Origin: Chelatococcus asaccharovorans
GTDB lineage: Bacteria; Pseudomonadota; Alphaproteobacteria; Rhizobiales; Beijerinckiaceae
Assembly (NCBI RefSeq): GCF_003201475.1
Contig: NZ_QJJK01000008.1
Location: forward strand, 186,001-250,000
DNA: 64,000 nt
Reading direction: 5' to 3'
Every line of letters starts with the position of its first letter. Position 1 is the stretch's first letter. Positions 29,392-41,512 of this stretch are shown here, one piece after another. The notes beneath the pieces are model-generated. The model made no database searches, was not told the origin of the DNA, and worked only from the letters and a program-made list of their open reading frames with translations. The position numbers and the translations under genes are program-made.

Positions 29392-30384
29392 ATGGCGACA
29401 AGCGTCCCCCCCGACGCGACGGAATGCCTTGACGCCGACGCGCCGGGCATCGCGCGCGCAGCGAGCCTCCTCAAGGCCGGACGCCTCGTCGCGTTCCCGA
29501 CGGAAACCGTCTATGGCCTCGGCGGCGATGCGACGCAGGGCGCGGCTGTCGCTGCGATCTATGCGGCCAAGGGCCGCCCCCGGTTCAACCCGCTCATCGC
29601 GCATGTCGCCGACTTCGCGACCGCCCGCAAGCTGGGCGAATTCAACGCGCAGGCCTGCAAGCTCGCGGATGCTTTCTGGCCGGGGCCGCTGACCCTCGTC
29701 GTGCCGCGGACGCCGGACTGTCCGGTGTCCTCGCTGGCGAGCGCCGGCCTCGACAGCATCGCCATCCGGATTCCCGCCCATCCCGTCGCGCTCGATCTCC
29801 TGCGCGCCACCGGGCGTCCCCTGGCAGCGCCATCGGCCAACCCCTCGGGCGGCGTCAGCCCCACCACGGCGGCCCATGTCCTGAGCGATCTCGACGGCGT
29901 CATTGCCGCCGTCATCGATGGCGGCGCGACGGTGGTCGGCGTGGAATCGACCGTCGTCTCGTGCCTTGAGGACAAGCCCCGCCTTCTCCGGCCGGGCGGC
30001 ACCAGCCGCCGTGCTATCGAGGCTGTGTTGGGTACGGCGCTTGCCGATCGCGACGAGGCCGACGCGACAGGCCCGCATTCCCCCGGCCAGCTCGCATCAC
30101 ATTATGCGCCCCATGCCCCCCTGCGCATGGACGCGACCACCGTGGCTCAAGACGAGGCCGTGCTTCTCTTCGGCAAAGAGAGGCCTGCCGGGCTGGAGCA
30201 CGCGCTGGTCGTCCTCAACCTCAGTGAAAGCGGCGACCTGATCGAGGCCGCCGCCAACCTCTTTTCCTACCTGCGCCGGCTCGATCGGGTGCGGCCGGCC
30301 GCGATCGCGGTCGCGCCGATTCCCGACCACGATCTGGGCGAGGCCATCAACGACCGGCTACGGCGGGCGGCCGCTCCGCGCTGA
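29392..30384 (+). CDS. L-threonylcarbamoyladenylate synthase (Sua5/TsaC)
   Basis: A 330-residue protein. The YrdC domain (residues 15-215) shows RLVAFPTETVYGLGGDA, the KGRPRFNPL phosphate-binding segment, and APSANPSGGVSPT. A linker with GQLASHYAPHAPLR leads to the C-terminal Sua5 domain. It makes threonylcarbamoyl-AMP for the t6A modification of ANN-decoding tRNAs, an essential process in most bacteria. The longer Sua5 form (with the second domain) is present rather than the short TsaC. Confidence 0.94.
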   Translation: MATSVPPDATECLDADAPGIARAASLLKAGRLVAFPTETVYGLGGDATQGAAVAAIYAAKGRPRFNPLIAHVADFATARKLGEFNAQACKLADAFWPGPLTLVVPRTPDCPVSSLASAGLDSIAIRIPAHPVALDLLRATGRPLAAPSANPSGGVSPTTAAHVLSDLDGVIAAVIDGGATVVGVESTVVSCLEDKPRLLRPGGTSRRAIEAVLGTALADRDEADATGPHSPGQLASHYAPHAPLRMDATTVAQDEAVLLFGKERPAGLEHALVVLNLSESGDLIEAAANLFSYLRRLDRVRPAAIAVAPIPDHDLGEAINDRLRRAAAPR

Positions 30385-30389
30385 CCGCC

Positions 30390-30420
30390 AGAGCAAATCC
30401 GCAACAGACGGACTTGCTCT
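30390..30420. repeat. GAGCAA-type palindrome, compact copy
   Basis: A 31-bp near-perfect hairpin: AGAGCAAATCCG pairs with CGGACTTGCTCT around a CAACAGA loop, with a single mismatch. It lies 6 bp past the Sua5 stop codon and could act in 3' processing or termination on the plus strand. Confidence 0.85.
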
Positions 30421-30429
30421 AACGCCAAA

Positions 30430-30459
30430 ACGACAAATGGCCGGGACAAGCCCGGCCAT
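30430..30459 (-). terminator. Probable terminator of wrbA
   Basis: Read on the minus strand, ATGGCCGGG and CCCGGCCAT pair perfectly around a 5-nt loop, followed by TTTGTCGTTTT. It sits about 25 bp past the wrbA stop. Confidence 0.65.
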
Positions 30460-30484
30460 CGGTCGATTGCAGCTCAGTTGGCGA

Positions 30485-31084
30485 TCAGCCGGCCAACTTG
30501 CCGGCGATGGTCGCGACGTGCTTGCCCTGGAAGCGCGCGCCCTCGAGCTCGACGGCCGAAGGCTGGCGGCTGCCGTCGGCGCCGGCGATCGTCGAGGCGC
30601 CGTACGGCGATCCGCCCTTGATTTCCTCCAAGCCCATCTGGCCGGCGAAGGCATAAGGCAGGCCGACGACGACGAAGCCGTGGTGGAGAAGCGTCGGCAG
30701 GAACGTCAGGATGGTCGATTCCTGGCCGCCGTGCTGGGTGGCGGAGGACGTGAAGGCCGAACCGACCTTGCCGACCAGGGCACCCTTGGCCCACAGCCCG
30801 CCGGTCTGGTCGATGAAGGCGCGCATCTGCGAGGCGAAGCTGCCATAGCGCGTCGGCGCACCGAAGATGATGGCATCATAGTCCGTGAGTTCGGCAACGG
30901 TGGCGATCGGCGCCTCCTGGTCGAGCTTGAACCCCGCACCCTTGGCGACCTCTTCCGGGGCCGTTTCCGGAACGCGCTTCACGACGACCTCGGCACCCGC
31001 CTCGCGCGCGCCTTCAGCCACCGCATAGGCCATGGTCTCGATATGGCCGTAGGAGGAGTAATACAGGACAAGAACCTTCGCCAT
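30485..31084 (-). CDS. wrbA: NAD(P)H:quinone oxidoreductase, WrbA type
   Basis: A 199-residue flavodoxin-like protein. The FMN phosphate loop lies in [12 protein letters not shown] at the N terminus, with [16 protein letters not shown] and [16 protein letters not shown] as further WrbA signatures. WrbA reduces quinones by two electrons, protecting against oxidative stress. The ATG at 31084 (MAKVLVLYY) is preceded by GGAGATCG at 7 nt and was preferred over 31114. Confidence 0.94.
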   Translation of the reverse strand: MAKVLVLYYSSYGHIETMAYAVAEGAREAGAEVVVKRVPETAPEEVAKGAGFKLDQEAPIATVAELTDYDAIIFGAPTRYGSFASQMRAFIDQTGGLWAKGALVGKVGSAFTSSATQHGGQESTILTFLPTLLHHGFVVVGLPYAFAGQMGLEEIKGGSPYGASTIAGADGSRQPSAVELEGARFQGKHVATIAGKLAG

Positions 31085-31235
31085 CAGTCGATCTCCATGA
31101 TCGTCAATCACCATGGTCTACCGCTGCAGGCTGGCATCGGCGACCTCTGGGGCGAAGATATACGCCCCACCGATGCAAGGCGAAGAGCAAAGACTGCAAG
31201 ACCGATATTGCATCAGTGCAATCTCGACCCGGGCA

Positions 31236-32483
31236 TCACGCTGGCTGGGCCCGGGCCACTGCGCGCTCCTTGATAGGGAGATTGATCACGGCGGAGGCCA
31301 CGCCCAGCGCCACCGACAGCCACCAGACGATGGTGTAGGACCCGTAGCTCTCATAAAGCACGCCGCCCAGCCAGACGCCGAGGAAGCCGCCGACCTGATG
31401 GGAGAAGAAGGCGAAACCATAGAGCATGGCCATGTAGCGCGAACCGAACATCAACAGGACGAGCGCCGAGGTCGGCGGCACGGTCGACAGCCAAAGCAAG
31501 CCTGTCAGCACGCCGAAGGTGATGGCGGATGCGGGCGACGCGGGCAGCATGATGAAGGCGACCGTCACCACGGAGCGCGCGAGATAGATGAGCGACAGGA
31601 GCCAGCGCTTCGGCATGCGGGTCGACAGGTAGCCCGACGTCAGCGACCCGACCACATTGGCGAGGCCGATGGCGGCGAGCGTCCAACCGCCGACCCAGGC
31701 CGCAAGCCCGAGGTCCGCGAGATAGGCGGGCAGGTGAACCGTGACGAAGGCGAGCTGAAACCCACAGGTGAAAAAGCCGACCACGAGGAGGACATAGCTC
31801 GGATGGCGGAAGGCCTCCATCAGGGCTTGCCGCACCGATTGTCCAGGCACGGATGCAGTACCGCCAGCCGACGCCCCTTGCCCGCGGGTCGCCAGCGCCA
31901 TGGAGAGCGGCAGGATCGGCAGGAGGCTCCCGGCGAAGATGAGGAGAGCGGTCTGCCAGCCGAAGCTCTCGATGAAAAGATGTCCCAGCGGCGGAAACAG
32001 GAACTGGCCGAAGGACCCGGCTGCCGTGCCGGCGCCGAAGGCCATCGGCTTCCACCGATCGGGCAACAGCTTGCCGAAGGCCCCCAGCACCAGGTTGAAG
32101 GAACATCCGGACAGGGCAAAGCCGATCATGACGCCGGCCGACAGATTGAGCATGCCGGGCGTCGAGGCCTGGGTCATCAGCACGAGGCCGAGCACATAGA
32201 GGATGGTGCCGGCGAAGAAGACGCGCACGATGCCGAAACGGTCGGCAATCGCGCCGGCGAAAGGCGAGCCGATCCCCCAGAGCAGGTTCTGGATGGCCAG
32301 CGCGAGGCTGAACACCTCGCGGCTCCAGCCATAATCCGTACTCATCGGCAGGAGGAACAAACCGCTCGCGGCCCTGGGACCGAAGGAGATGAGCGCGATC
32401 AGACATCCCGCAAGGATGATGATCTCAGGCGCAATCGGCCGTTTGGCCGCGGCGGTCCCGGCAGTCGATGGTGAGGTGGCCAT
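31236..32483 (-). CDS. MFS transporter
   Basis: A 415-residue protein with twelve hydrophobic segments in two halves separated by a hydrophilic loop near residue 200 (RGQGASAGGTASVPGQS). The A-type motif appears in GAIADRFGIVRV and a related one in GYLSTRMPKRW. The substrate is unknown; the fold outline is close to oxalate/formate-type or monocarboxylate MFS proteins. It is divergent from the nad operon, with a shared intergenic region of about 540 bp. Confidence 0.88.
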   Translation of the reverse strand: MATSPSTAGTAAAKRPIAPEIIILAGCLIALISFGPRAASGLFLLPMSTDYGWSREVFSLALAIQNLLWGIGSPFAGAIADRFGIVRVFFAGTILYVLGLVLMTQASTPGMLNLSAGVMIGFALSGCSFNLVLGAFGKLLPDRWKPMAFGAGTAAGSFGQFLFPPLGHLFIESFGWQTALLIFAGSLLPILPLSMALATRGQGASAGGTASVPGQSVRQALMEAFRHPSYVLLVVGFFTCGFQLAFVTVHLPAYLADLGLAAWVGGWTLAAIGLANVVGSLTSGYLSTRMPKRWLLSLIYLARSVVTVAFIMLPASPASAITFGVLTGLLWLSTVPPTSALVLLMFGSRYMAMLYGFAFFSHQVGGFLGVWLGGVLYESYGSYTIVWWLSVALGVASAVINLPIKERAVARAQPA

Positions 32484-32628
32484 GGAACGTTTCCCGAAAC
32501 CCGACAGGGCTGGCTAGAACCGGTTTGAACGACGAGTCGACCGACGCCGGGGCCCGAAAAGGCTCAGTGACCGGCGCAGTCAGCCCCAGCGCGGACAAAA
32601 TCTACCGCCGCCGCTTGCATCACGACAA

Positions 32629-32657
32629 TGAATATTTATTGCGTGAGGCATCATCAA
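32629..32657 (-). promoter_or_regulatory. Possible promoter of the MFS gene
   Basis: On the minus strand TTGATG and TATTCA are separated by 17 bp in an AT-richer patch. This would give an untranslated leader of about 140 nt for the MFS transporter. Confidence 0.35.
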
Positions 32658-32896
32658 TAGCGATATGAGGCCTGCACGGACGATCGCCCCACGGCCCGGG
32701 CACCGGTGCCGGCGTGGCGCGGAACCTGCGTTTTATTGGATCGAAAACTGGCCTAAAAGCCTTGCTTTTCAACAAGACGTCCGCCCCTCCGCAAGAGGGC
32801 CCGGTTGCCGCGTGGATAAATCCGTCATGGCTTCGCAGCCTGCGCAGCCGACATGGCACCCGAGCACCTATCGCATAAGAATGACTTGTTTGCCTC

Positions 32897-32925
32897 TGGA
32901 AAATATCGGGGGTGAGTGCTACAAT
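32897..32925 (+). promoter_or_regulatory. Possible nadA promoter
   Basis: TGGAAA and TACAAT are separated by 17 bp. The -10 box ends 2 bp before the first operator, so a bound repressor would cover the transcription start. The -35 box is weak. Confidence 0.45.
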
Positions 32926-32927
32926 CC

Positions 32928-32948
32928 TTATGCTCGAAATGAGCATAA
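32928..32948. promoter_or_regulatory. Operator 1 before nadA (probable NadQ site)
   Basis: A perfect inverted repeat: arms TTATGCTC and GAGCATAA around the spacer GAAAT. It lies 71 bp before the nadA start and just past the -10 box. The shape suits a dimeric winged-helix repressor; NadQ is the candidate because its gene is in this window and its family is linked to nadABC. Confidence 0.75.
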
Positions 32949-32989
32949 TGGGTAACGGCGATGGTCGCCGCTTGTTTCTAGTCGATAGA

Positions 32990-33008
32990 TATGCTCGAAA
33001 TGAGCAAA
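32990..33008. promoter_or_regulatory. Operator 2 before nadA (probable NadQ site)
   Basis: Arms TATGCTC and GAGCAAA around the same GAAAT spacer as operator 1, with imperfect outer bases. The centres of the two sites are 61 bp apart, about six helical turns. This site overlaps the nadA ribosome-binding region (AAAGGAAA at 33006-33013). Confidence 0.72.
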
Positions 33009-33019
33009 AGGAAACGCCA

Positions 33020-34168
33020 ATGACCGGCCATGTTGCAACTCGGATCAATGTCTCCGCGGGGCCCAAGGTCACGTCCGACGCCAAGGTCACGTCCGACCCC
33101 AAAGCCATAGCCGAGACCAAGGCGGCTTCCGAAGCCAAGCGCGGGTCCCGTCGCTTTCCGCCCGTTGCGGTACCCGACCTGACGTATACGCCCGCGGTGG
33201 AGGCAGCGACCGCTCATCTCTACGAGCGCGTCAAGACGGTGATCCCGCCGGTCGAATGGCCCTTCTTTGCGCCTTATGTGAAGGCGATCAACGAGCTCAA
33301 GAAGGAGCGCAACGCGGTCATCCTGGCGCATAACTACCAGACGCCCGAGATCTACAACTGCGTGGCCGATGTGGTCGGCGACTCGCTGCAGCTGGCGCGC
33401 CTCGCCGCCAAGGCCGAGGCGGATGTGATCGTCCAGGGCGGCGTGCATTTCATGGCCGAGACGTCCAAGCTTCTCAGCCCCGAGAAGACGGTCCTGATCC
33501 CGGATGCCGCCGCGGGCTGCTCGCTGGCCGAATCCATCACCGGCGCCGATGTCCGTCTCCTCAGAGAGCGCTATCCCGGCGTGCCGGTGGTCGCCTATGT
33601 CAATACCTCGGCCGAGGTGAAGGCGGAGGTGGACATCTGCTGCACCTCCTCCAACGCCGTCCAGGTCGTCGAGAGCCTCGGCGTCGACCGCGTGCTCTTC
33701 GTGCCGGATCAGTATCTCGCGAAATATGTCGCCTCCCAGACCAAGGTCGAGATCATCGCCTGGAAGGGGGCCTGCGAGGTGCATGAGCGCTTTACTGGCG
33801 CGGAACTGCGTGCCTACCGTGATGCGGACCCGTCCGTCAGCATCATCGCGCATCCGGAATGCCCGCCGGACGTGATCGCCGAGGCGGATTTCGCCGGCTC
33901 GACCGCCCATATGATCGACTGGGTGAAGACCCATCGGCCGCGCCGCGTCGTCATGGTCACGGAATGCTCCATGGCCGACAATGTCGCGACCGAGACGCCC
34001 GGTGTCGAATTCGTCCGGCCGTGCAATCTCTGCCCGCATATGAAACGGATCACCCTGCCGAAGATCCTCGACAGCCTGATCCACATGCGCGAGGAAGTGG
34101 TGATCGAGCCCGAGCTTGCTGCGCGGGCGCGCCGCTCGGTCGAGCGCATGGTCAACCTCAAGAGCTGA
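33020..34168 (+). CDS. nadA: Quinolinate synthase
   Basis: A 382-residue protein that condenses iminoaspartate with dihydroxyacetone phosphate to quinolinate. Landmarks are [46 protein letters not shown] and [12 protein letters not shown]. Likely [4Fe-4S] ligands are C167 (AGCS), C281 (HPEC) and C338 (CPHM). The N terminus has an extension of about 40 residues with four 6-residue repeats ([24 protein letters not shown]). The ATG at 33020 is supported by AAAGGAAA 7 nt upstream. It is the first gene of nadA-nadB-nadC. Confidence 0.95.
   Translation: MTGHVATRINVSAGPKVTSDAKVTSDPKAIAETKAASEAKRGSRRFPPVAVPDLTYTPAVEAATAHLYERVKTVIPPVEWPFFAPYVKAINELKKERNAVILAHNYQTPEIYNCVADVVGDSLQLARLAAKAEADVIVQGGVHFMAETSKLLSPEKTVLIPDAAAGCSLAESITGADVRLLRERYPGVPVVAYVNTSAEVKAEVDICCTSSNAVQVVESLGVDRVLFVPDQYLAKYVASQTKVEIIAWKGACEVHERFTGAELRAYRDADPSVSIIAHPECPPDVIAEADFAGSTAHMIDWVKTHRPRRVVMVTECSMADNVATETPGVEFVRPCNLCPHMKRITLPKILDSLIHMREEVVIEPELAARARRSVERMVNLKS
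33062..33133 (+). repeat. 4 x 18-bp in-frame tandem repeat in nadA
   Basis: Units start at 33062, 33080, 33098 and 33116. The first two are nearly identical (CCAAGGTCACGTCCGAC) and the last two are diverged. Together they encode the Lys/Ser/Asp-rich extension of NadA. Confidence 0.85.
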
Positions 34169-34239
34169 TGGCGCGAGACGTCCTTTCGGGTGAACGGTAA
34201 CCACCCGATTGGTTTGCACGTAACGCGCGGGCCCTGATC

Positions 34240-34356
34240 CCTCCCCCCTGGGGGAGGGTGGATCCGGGCGAAGCTCGGAGCCGGGTGGGGCACAGCCGGC
34301 GTCGTGCTCCCCCTCCGTCGCAGCTTTGCTGCGCCACCTCCCCCTTCAGGGGGAGG
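34240..34356. repeat. Composite palindromic repeat between nadA and nadB
   Basis: Two G/C-rich hairpins stand in tandem. The first is CTCCCCCCTGGGGGAG followed by GGTGGATCCGGGCGAAGC. The second contains CCCTCCGTCGCAGC, TTTGCTGCGCCACC and CCCCCTTCAGGGGG. The second resembles the right-hand piece inside glyS (42388-42436). The repeat makes up most of the 304-bp nadA-nadB gap, in which I see no gene. Confidence 0.8.
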
Positions 34357-34472
34357 ATCACGCCGATGCTCTTCCCCGTCGGCACTGACGCAGCCGTCAA
34401 GGCGGCGATTGGCCGACCTCTCCCTTAAGGCAGGGAGGACAAGCGGGGTGACCCGCGATCGAAAGGCAAACC

Positions 34473-36050
34473 ATGTCCCAGCCCGATATCGTCATCATCG
34501 GTGGCGGGCTCGCCGGCCTCTTCACGGCACTCAAGCTCAGCCCCCTGCCCTGTCTCGTCCTGTCGCCGCGCCCGCTCGGGGAAGGGGCGGCGTCGGCCTG
34601 GGCGCAAGGGGGGATCGCCGCTGCCATCGCGGAGGGCGACAGCCCGGAGAGCCACGCGGCCGACACGATGATCGCCGGCGCCGGCCTCGTCGACGAAGCG
34701 GCCGCGCTCTCGCTGGCGCAGGAGGCTCCCGAGCGCATTTTCGAGCTGCTCGACTTTGGCGTGCCGTTCGATCGTGACCTCGAGGGCCGGCTCCTGCAAT
34801 CCCGCGAGGCTGCGCATTCGTTCCGCCGCATCGTGCGCGTGGGCGGCGACACGGCCGGCCATGCCGTGATGCAGGCCTTGATCGCGGCCGTCCGAAAGAC
34901 CGCCTCCATCACGGTGCGGGAGGGGTTCATCGCCGAGGAGCTCGCGCTAACCGACGGACGCGTCACGGGTGTCTTCGCGCGCGGTGACAGCGGCCACGCC
35001 GATACGGCGACCTATTTTCCGTCCCGCGCTGCCGTCCTGGCGACGGGCGGCGCCGGCCATCTCTTCCGTGTCACCACTAACCCGCCTGAATCGAACGGCG
35101 TCGGCCTCGCCATGGCGGCGCGCGCCGGGGCCGTCATCGCCGATACCGAATTCGTGCAGTTCCACCCGACCGGCATCGATATCGGCCGGGATCCGGCGCC
35201 GCTCGCCAGCGAAGCGATCCGCGGCGACGGGGCGGTGCTGATCAACAAGGCCGGCGAACGCTTCATGCTGCGCCTGCATCCGGACGCGGAGCTGGCGCCG
35301 CGCGATGTCGTCGCGCGCGGCGTTTTCGCCGAGATCGCCGCCGGTCGCGGCGCCTTCATCGATGCGCGCGAGGCGCTCGGCCGCCGTTTCGCCGAGCATT
35401 TCCCGACCGCTTATGCGGCCTGCGCCAGTGTCGGCATCGACCCCGCCGTCGAGCCCATCCCGATCGCACCTGCAGCGCATTATCACATGGGCGGCGTCGT
35501 CACCGACGCGCAGGGACGCACCTCCCTGCCGGGCCTCTGGGCGGCGGGCGAAGTCGCCTCGACAGGCGTCCATGGCGCGAATCGCCTCGCCTCCAACTCG
35601 CTCCTCGAAGCCGTCGTCTTCGGGGCGCGCGTCGCGACCGATCTGAAGGGGCTCGATACGTCCGGGGCCGTGAACGTCGTGCCGCTTCGGCAGCCGCGCG
35701 CCAGCCTGCCGACCGCGCGCGACAAGGAGGCGATCGTCCGCCTGCGTGCGGCGATGCAGGCCGATGTCGGCGTAATCCGCGATGACGCCGGGCTGAAGCG
35801 CGCCATCGCCACGATCATGGATATCGATGCCGGCGCCGAGAGCATCATGCTCGCGCATATGGCGACCGCCGCCTTTCTGATCGCCGCGCCGGCGCTCATC
35901 CGGCAGGAAAGCCGCGGGGGGCACTTCCGTGCCGACTTTCCGCAGAGCGACGATGCCTGGGCGCGCCGCACCATGACGACGCTCGCAGCCCTCGAGACGG
36001 TGACGGCGACCGAGCTCGGCCTCATCCGCAAACGCGACGCCGGAGAATGA
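34473..36050 (+). CDS. nadB: L-aspartate oxidase
   Basis: A 525-residue flavoprotein that oxidises L-aspartate to iminoaspartate for NadA. The FAD dinucleotide motif [15 protein letters not shown] is at residues 7-21. [11 protein letters not shown], the active-site FHPTGIDIG, and [42 protein letters not shown] are typical of the fumarate reductase/NadB family. Its stop overlaps the start of nadC by 4 bp. Confidence 0.96.
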   Translation: MSQPDIVIIGGGLAGLFTALKLSPLPCLVLSPRPLGEGAASAWAQGGIAAAIAEGDSPESHAADTMIAGAGLVDEAAALSLAQEAPERIFELLDFGVPFDRDLEGRLLQSREAAHSFRRIVRVGGDTAGHAVMQALIAAVRKTASITVREGFIAEELALTDGRVTGVFARGDSGHADTATYFPSRAAVLATGGAGHLFRVTTNPPESNGVGLAMAARAGAVIADTEFVQFHPTGIDIGRDPAPLASEAIRGDGAVLINKAGERFMLRLHPDAELAPRDVVARGVFAEIAAGRGAFIDAREALGRRFAEHFPTAYAACASVGIDPAVEPIPIAPAAHYHMGGVVTDAQGRTSLPGLWAAGEVASTGVHGANRLASNSLLEAVVFGARVATDLKGLDTSGAVNVVPLRQPRASLPTARDKEAIVRLRAAMQADVGVIRDDAGLKRAIATIMDIDAGAESIMLAHMATAAFLIAAPALIRQESRGGHFRADFPQSDDAWARRTMTTLAALETVTATELGLIRKRDAGE

Positions 36051-36907
36051 CCATGCAGGATCTTGTGCTCAATCCGCTGACCGTGCGCGATGCCGTCGCA
36101 GCGGCGCTGGCCGAGGATCTCGGCAGGGCCGGTGACATCACCACCAATGCCTGCATTCCGGCGGGAACGCCGGCGGCGCTCGTCATCGCGTCGCGCGCCA
36201 AAGGCGTCATTTCCGGCGTCGATCTCGCGCAGGAAGCCTTTCGCCAGATCGATCCTGGCGTCACGTTCGCGGCTGATGTGCGCGACGGCGGCAGCGTCGA
36301 GCCCGGCACCGTCGTCGCGCGCGTGTCGGGTCCCGCCCGCTCCATCCTGTCGGCGGAGCGCGTCGCGCTCAATTTCATGGGGCGGATGTCCGGCATCGCC
36401 TCGCTCACGGCACGCTATGTCGAGCGAGTCGCCCATACCCGGGCGCGCATCGTCGACACGCGCAAGACGACGCCGCTGTTGCGCGCCTTCGAGAAACACG
36501 CCGTGCGCTCAGGCGGCGGCATGAACCACCGCTTCGGCCTCGATGACGCGGTGCTGATCAAGGACAACCACATCGCGGTCGCCGGCTCGATCGCCGCGGC
36601 GCTGCGCGCCGCCAAGGCGCATGCCGGCCATATGGTGAAGATCGAGATCGAGGTGGACACGCTCGCCCAGCTCGTCGAAGTGCTCGACGAGGGCGCCGAC
36701 GTGGTCCTGCTCGACAACATGTCGCCTACCCTGCTGCGCCAGGCCGTGGAGATGGTGGGCGGCCGCATGCTGACGGAGGCCTCGGGCGGAATCAATCTCG
36801 ACACGGTCGCCGCCGTCGCGGAGACGGGCGTCGACATGATCTCCGTCGGCGCGCTGACCCATTCCGCACCGGTGATGGACCTCGGCCTCGATGTGACGGT
36901 GGGCTAA
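36047..36907 (+). CDS. nadC: Nicotinate-nucleotide pyrophosphorylase (carboxylating)
   Basis: A 286-residue quinolinate phosphoribosyltransferase, forming nicotinate mononucleotide from quinolinate and PRPP. Landmarks are [54 protein letters not shown] with the Arg/Lys/His substrate residues, LIKDNHI, and [21 protein letters not shown] overlap with nadB indicates coupling. An in-frame ATG two codons later (36053) is also possible. This completes the de novo NAD branch. Confidence 0.96.
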   Translation: MTMQDLVLNPLTVRDAVAAALAEDLGRAGDITTNACIPAGTPAALVIASRAKGVISGVDLAQEAFRQIDPGVTFAADVRDGGSVEPGTVVARVSGPARSILSAERVALNFMGRMSGIASLTARYVERVAHTRARIVDTRKTTPLLRAFEKHAVRSGGGMNHRFGLDDAVLIKDNHIAVAGSIAAALRAAKAHAGHMVKIEIEVDTLAQLVEVLDEGADVVLLDNMSPTLLRQAVEMVGGRMLTEASGGINLDTVAAVAETGVDMISVGALTHSAPVMDLGLDVTVG

Positions 36908-36923
36908 GGCGGGTTCGGTACAA

Positions 36924-37046
36924 CCCTCACCCTGTCCCTCTCCCGGACGGGAGAGGGGACGCTAACGATTCACCACGCGGCGGACATGAGCGCGTTACCT
37001 CTCCCCCTCGGGGAGAGGTCGGACGCGCAGCGTCCGGGTGAGGGGC
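36924..37046. repeat. CCCTCACCC...GGGTGAGGG palindromic repeat
   Basis: 123 bp with inverted ends CCCTCACCC and GGGTGAGGGG. It contains the hairpins CCTCTCCCGGACGGGAGAGG and CCTCTCCCCCTCGGGGAGAGG and a short GGACGCGCAGCGTCC stem. It lies just after nadC and may serve as its 3' end. Confidence 0.8.
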
Positions 37047-37084
37047 TACGGCCTCTCGGATAAAAGGAACTACGCTGATTTCCG

Positions 37085-37210
37085 TTGTCATTCCGGGGCA
37101 AGTCGCAGGCTTGAGCCCGGAATCCATGAACACTGTCGGTCATCCATCATGACACGCCATGCTCATGGATTCCCTTCCCGACCGGCTTCGCCGATCGCCG
37201 GGAATGACAA
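37085..37210. repeat. Nested 126-bp palindrome with perfect terminal inverted repeats
   Basis: The ends TTGTCATTCC and GGAATGACAA are perfect 10-bp inverted repeats. Inside, GGAATCCATGA (37119-37129) and TCATGGATTCC (37163-37173) form a perfect 11-bp pair. The whole folds into a long hairpin. This has the shape of a small non-autonomous element or REP-type repeat of rhizobia. It lies between nadC and the convergent hydrolase gene. Confidence 0.85.
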
Positions 37211-37256
37211 CTCCCGTCCTGATTGTCGCAATGGCACGGAGCTGCCGCGCCATCTT

Positions 37257-38516
37257 TTAAGTCTGCCCAGGCCGCAGCTTGTAGAAGATGTGGCGGCCGA
37301 TGACGTCCATCTTCTTCAGGCGCTTCGCCCAATAGGGCCGCACATAGTCGGCGTGGTAATGGGTCGAGCCGCCGACCTCCGAGAGATAGACCTTGCCGCG
37401 CAGCACCTCGCTGGCGACGCGCTGGGCGCGCTGCCAGGGGCCCTGCTCGGTGATGCGCAGCGAGCGTCCCTCGCAGGCGAAGGAGAACTGGCAGGCCTTG
37501 TAGCGATGGCGGTTCTGGTAGACCACGCCGCAGATCGTCGAAGGATATAGGCCGCTCTTGGCACGGTTGAGCACCACCTGCGCGACAGCCGCCTGCCCCT
37601 GCGGCGTTTCCCCGCGCGCCTCGAAATAGACGGCTTCCGCGAGACACTGTTCCTCGGCGGCGCCGTGGGCACTGTCGACGAGGCTCGCATAGTTTGGCCG
37701 GGCGCCGTCGGATTTGGCGATGGTGCTCATGTTCTGGCCGCCATCGGCGCCGAGCGGCGGCAGGGACACCGGCGCCGCCGCGATCTCCAGCGGCGTCGCA
37801 TCAGCCGGCGCCGGCGTCGTCGAGGCGAGCACCGCGGCGCGCGGCGCGGCCGGCGTGGCGCCGTTCTCACCGACGACCGTGCGCGTGCCACCGGCCCCCG
37901 TCACCGTCGGGGATCGCGGGGCGGTCGCCTGTTCGGTCAAGGTCAGGTCTTCCGGCGTCAACGGCTCGAAGGCCAGCATGTCCTCATGGGCGGGGATCTC
38001 GGTGGAGCCCGGCATGAAGACCGTCTGCGGCAGCACCCGCTCGTTCTGGGAGAAGACGACGTCGAAAGGCGCGTGCGGGGACGCCGGCAGGACGGGCTGG
38101 GTGCGGCTCAACCCCGGACGCAGGCGCACGAGAGGGTCACCCTTGGTGCTGCGGTCAAGCTGCGGATAGCCCTCATGCGCCGCCTTCAGTTCGTCCTTGG
38201 GTGGCATCTCCGGCCGCACGGGGCGGATATCGAGCGGCATCTCAAAAGACAGGCTCGCCGTCTGCAGGCCCTCCGCTCCCAAGCCGGGCAAGGCGAGCAT
38301 CGGCGCGACCTGCCGCGACTGCACGGCCTGGATGAGGATGGCGCCGTCATTGATGATCGCCGAGCGCACGGGGGAGAAAGCGACTTCGGCGGTGAGATTC
38401 TGGCCGGCACTGGCGGTGAAGGATACCAGCACGCCGCAGGCGAGCGCCCAGGGGGCAACGGTGCCCAGGGCCCAGGCCGCTCCTATGCTCAGGCTGGATC
38501 GACGACGCAAACGCAT
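37257..38516 (-). CDS. SleB-type cell wall hydrolase
   Basis: A 419-residue exported protein. The N terminus is basic followed by a hydrophobic stretch (IGAAWALGTVAPWALACGVLV), a signal or anchor. The middle 200 residues are Pro/Ala-rich and poorly conserved. The C-terminal 120 residues are the Hydrolase_2/SleB domain with ECLAEAVYFEARGE-like sequence (EQCLAEAVYFEARGE, the Glu being catalytic), QVVLNRAKSG, YPSTICGVVYQN and GSTHYHADYVRPYW. It would act on peptidoglycan in the periplasm. It is monocistronic. Confidence 0.88.
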   Translation of the reverse strand: MRLRRRSSLSIGAAWALGTVAPWALACGVLVSFTASAGQNLTAEVAFSPVRSAIINDGAILIQAVQSRQVAPMLALPGLGAEGLQTASLSFEMPLDIRPVRPEMPPKDELKAAHEGYPQLDRSTKGDPLVRLRPGLSRTQPVLPASPHAPFDVVFSQNERVLPQTVFMPGSTEIPAHEDMLAFEPLTPEDLTLTEQATAPRSPTVTGAGGTRTVVGENGATPAAPRAAVLASTTPAPADATPLEIAAAPVSLPPLGADGGQNMSTIAKSDGARPNYASLVDSAHGAAEEQCLAEAVYFEARGETPQGQAAVAQVVLNRAKSGLYPSTICGVVYQNRHRYKACQFSFACEGRSLRITEQGPWQRAQRVASEVLRGKVYLSEVGGSTHYHADYVRPYWAKRLKKMDVIGRHIFYKLRPGQT

Positions 38517-38639
38517 ACCGGCACAATTTCCGCGCTACAGCAGGCCCGAAGGCCCGGCTTTACCCGGCGCGGCAGCCTGTTACCCATCCCGCCAAGCGGA
38601 AATCGGTGGCCGCGCCATCACGGAAAAAATAATCGCCCG

Positions 38640-38687
38640 GTAACGTAAAAAGGGCGTTAAGGCCGGGTGCCCTGGATGGCACCCGGC
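38640..38687 (-). terminator. Probable terminator of ppdK
   Basis: On the minus strand GCCGGGTGCC and GGCACCCGGC form a perfect 10-bp stem with a 6-nt loop, about 30 bp past the ppdK stop. CTTAACGCCCTTTTTACG follows, giving a T-run after a short second stem. Confidence 0.65.
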
Positions 38688-38716
38688 TCATCCAATTCGG
38701 CGCAATGGCGCCGTCG

Positions 38717-41395
<2,679 letters not shown>

Positions 41396-41512
41396 TGCTA
41401 GCCTGCCTTCCACACCCGTTACTTCAATCACCTAACGGCAGTTGAGGCTTGGCGCATCTCACGCCAAAAGGCAATGCGACGCACTGCACAAAATGCTGGG
41501 CTACCGAACCCC

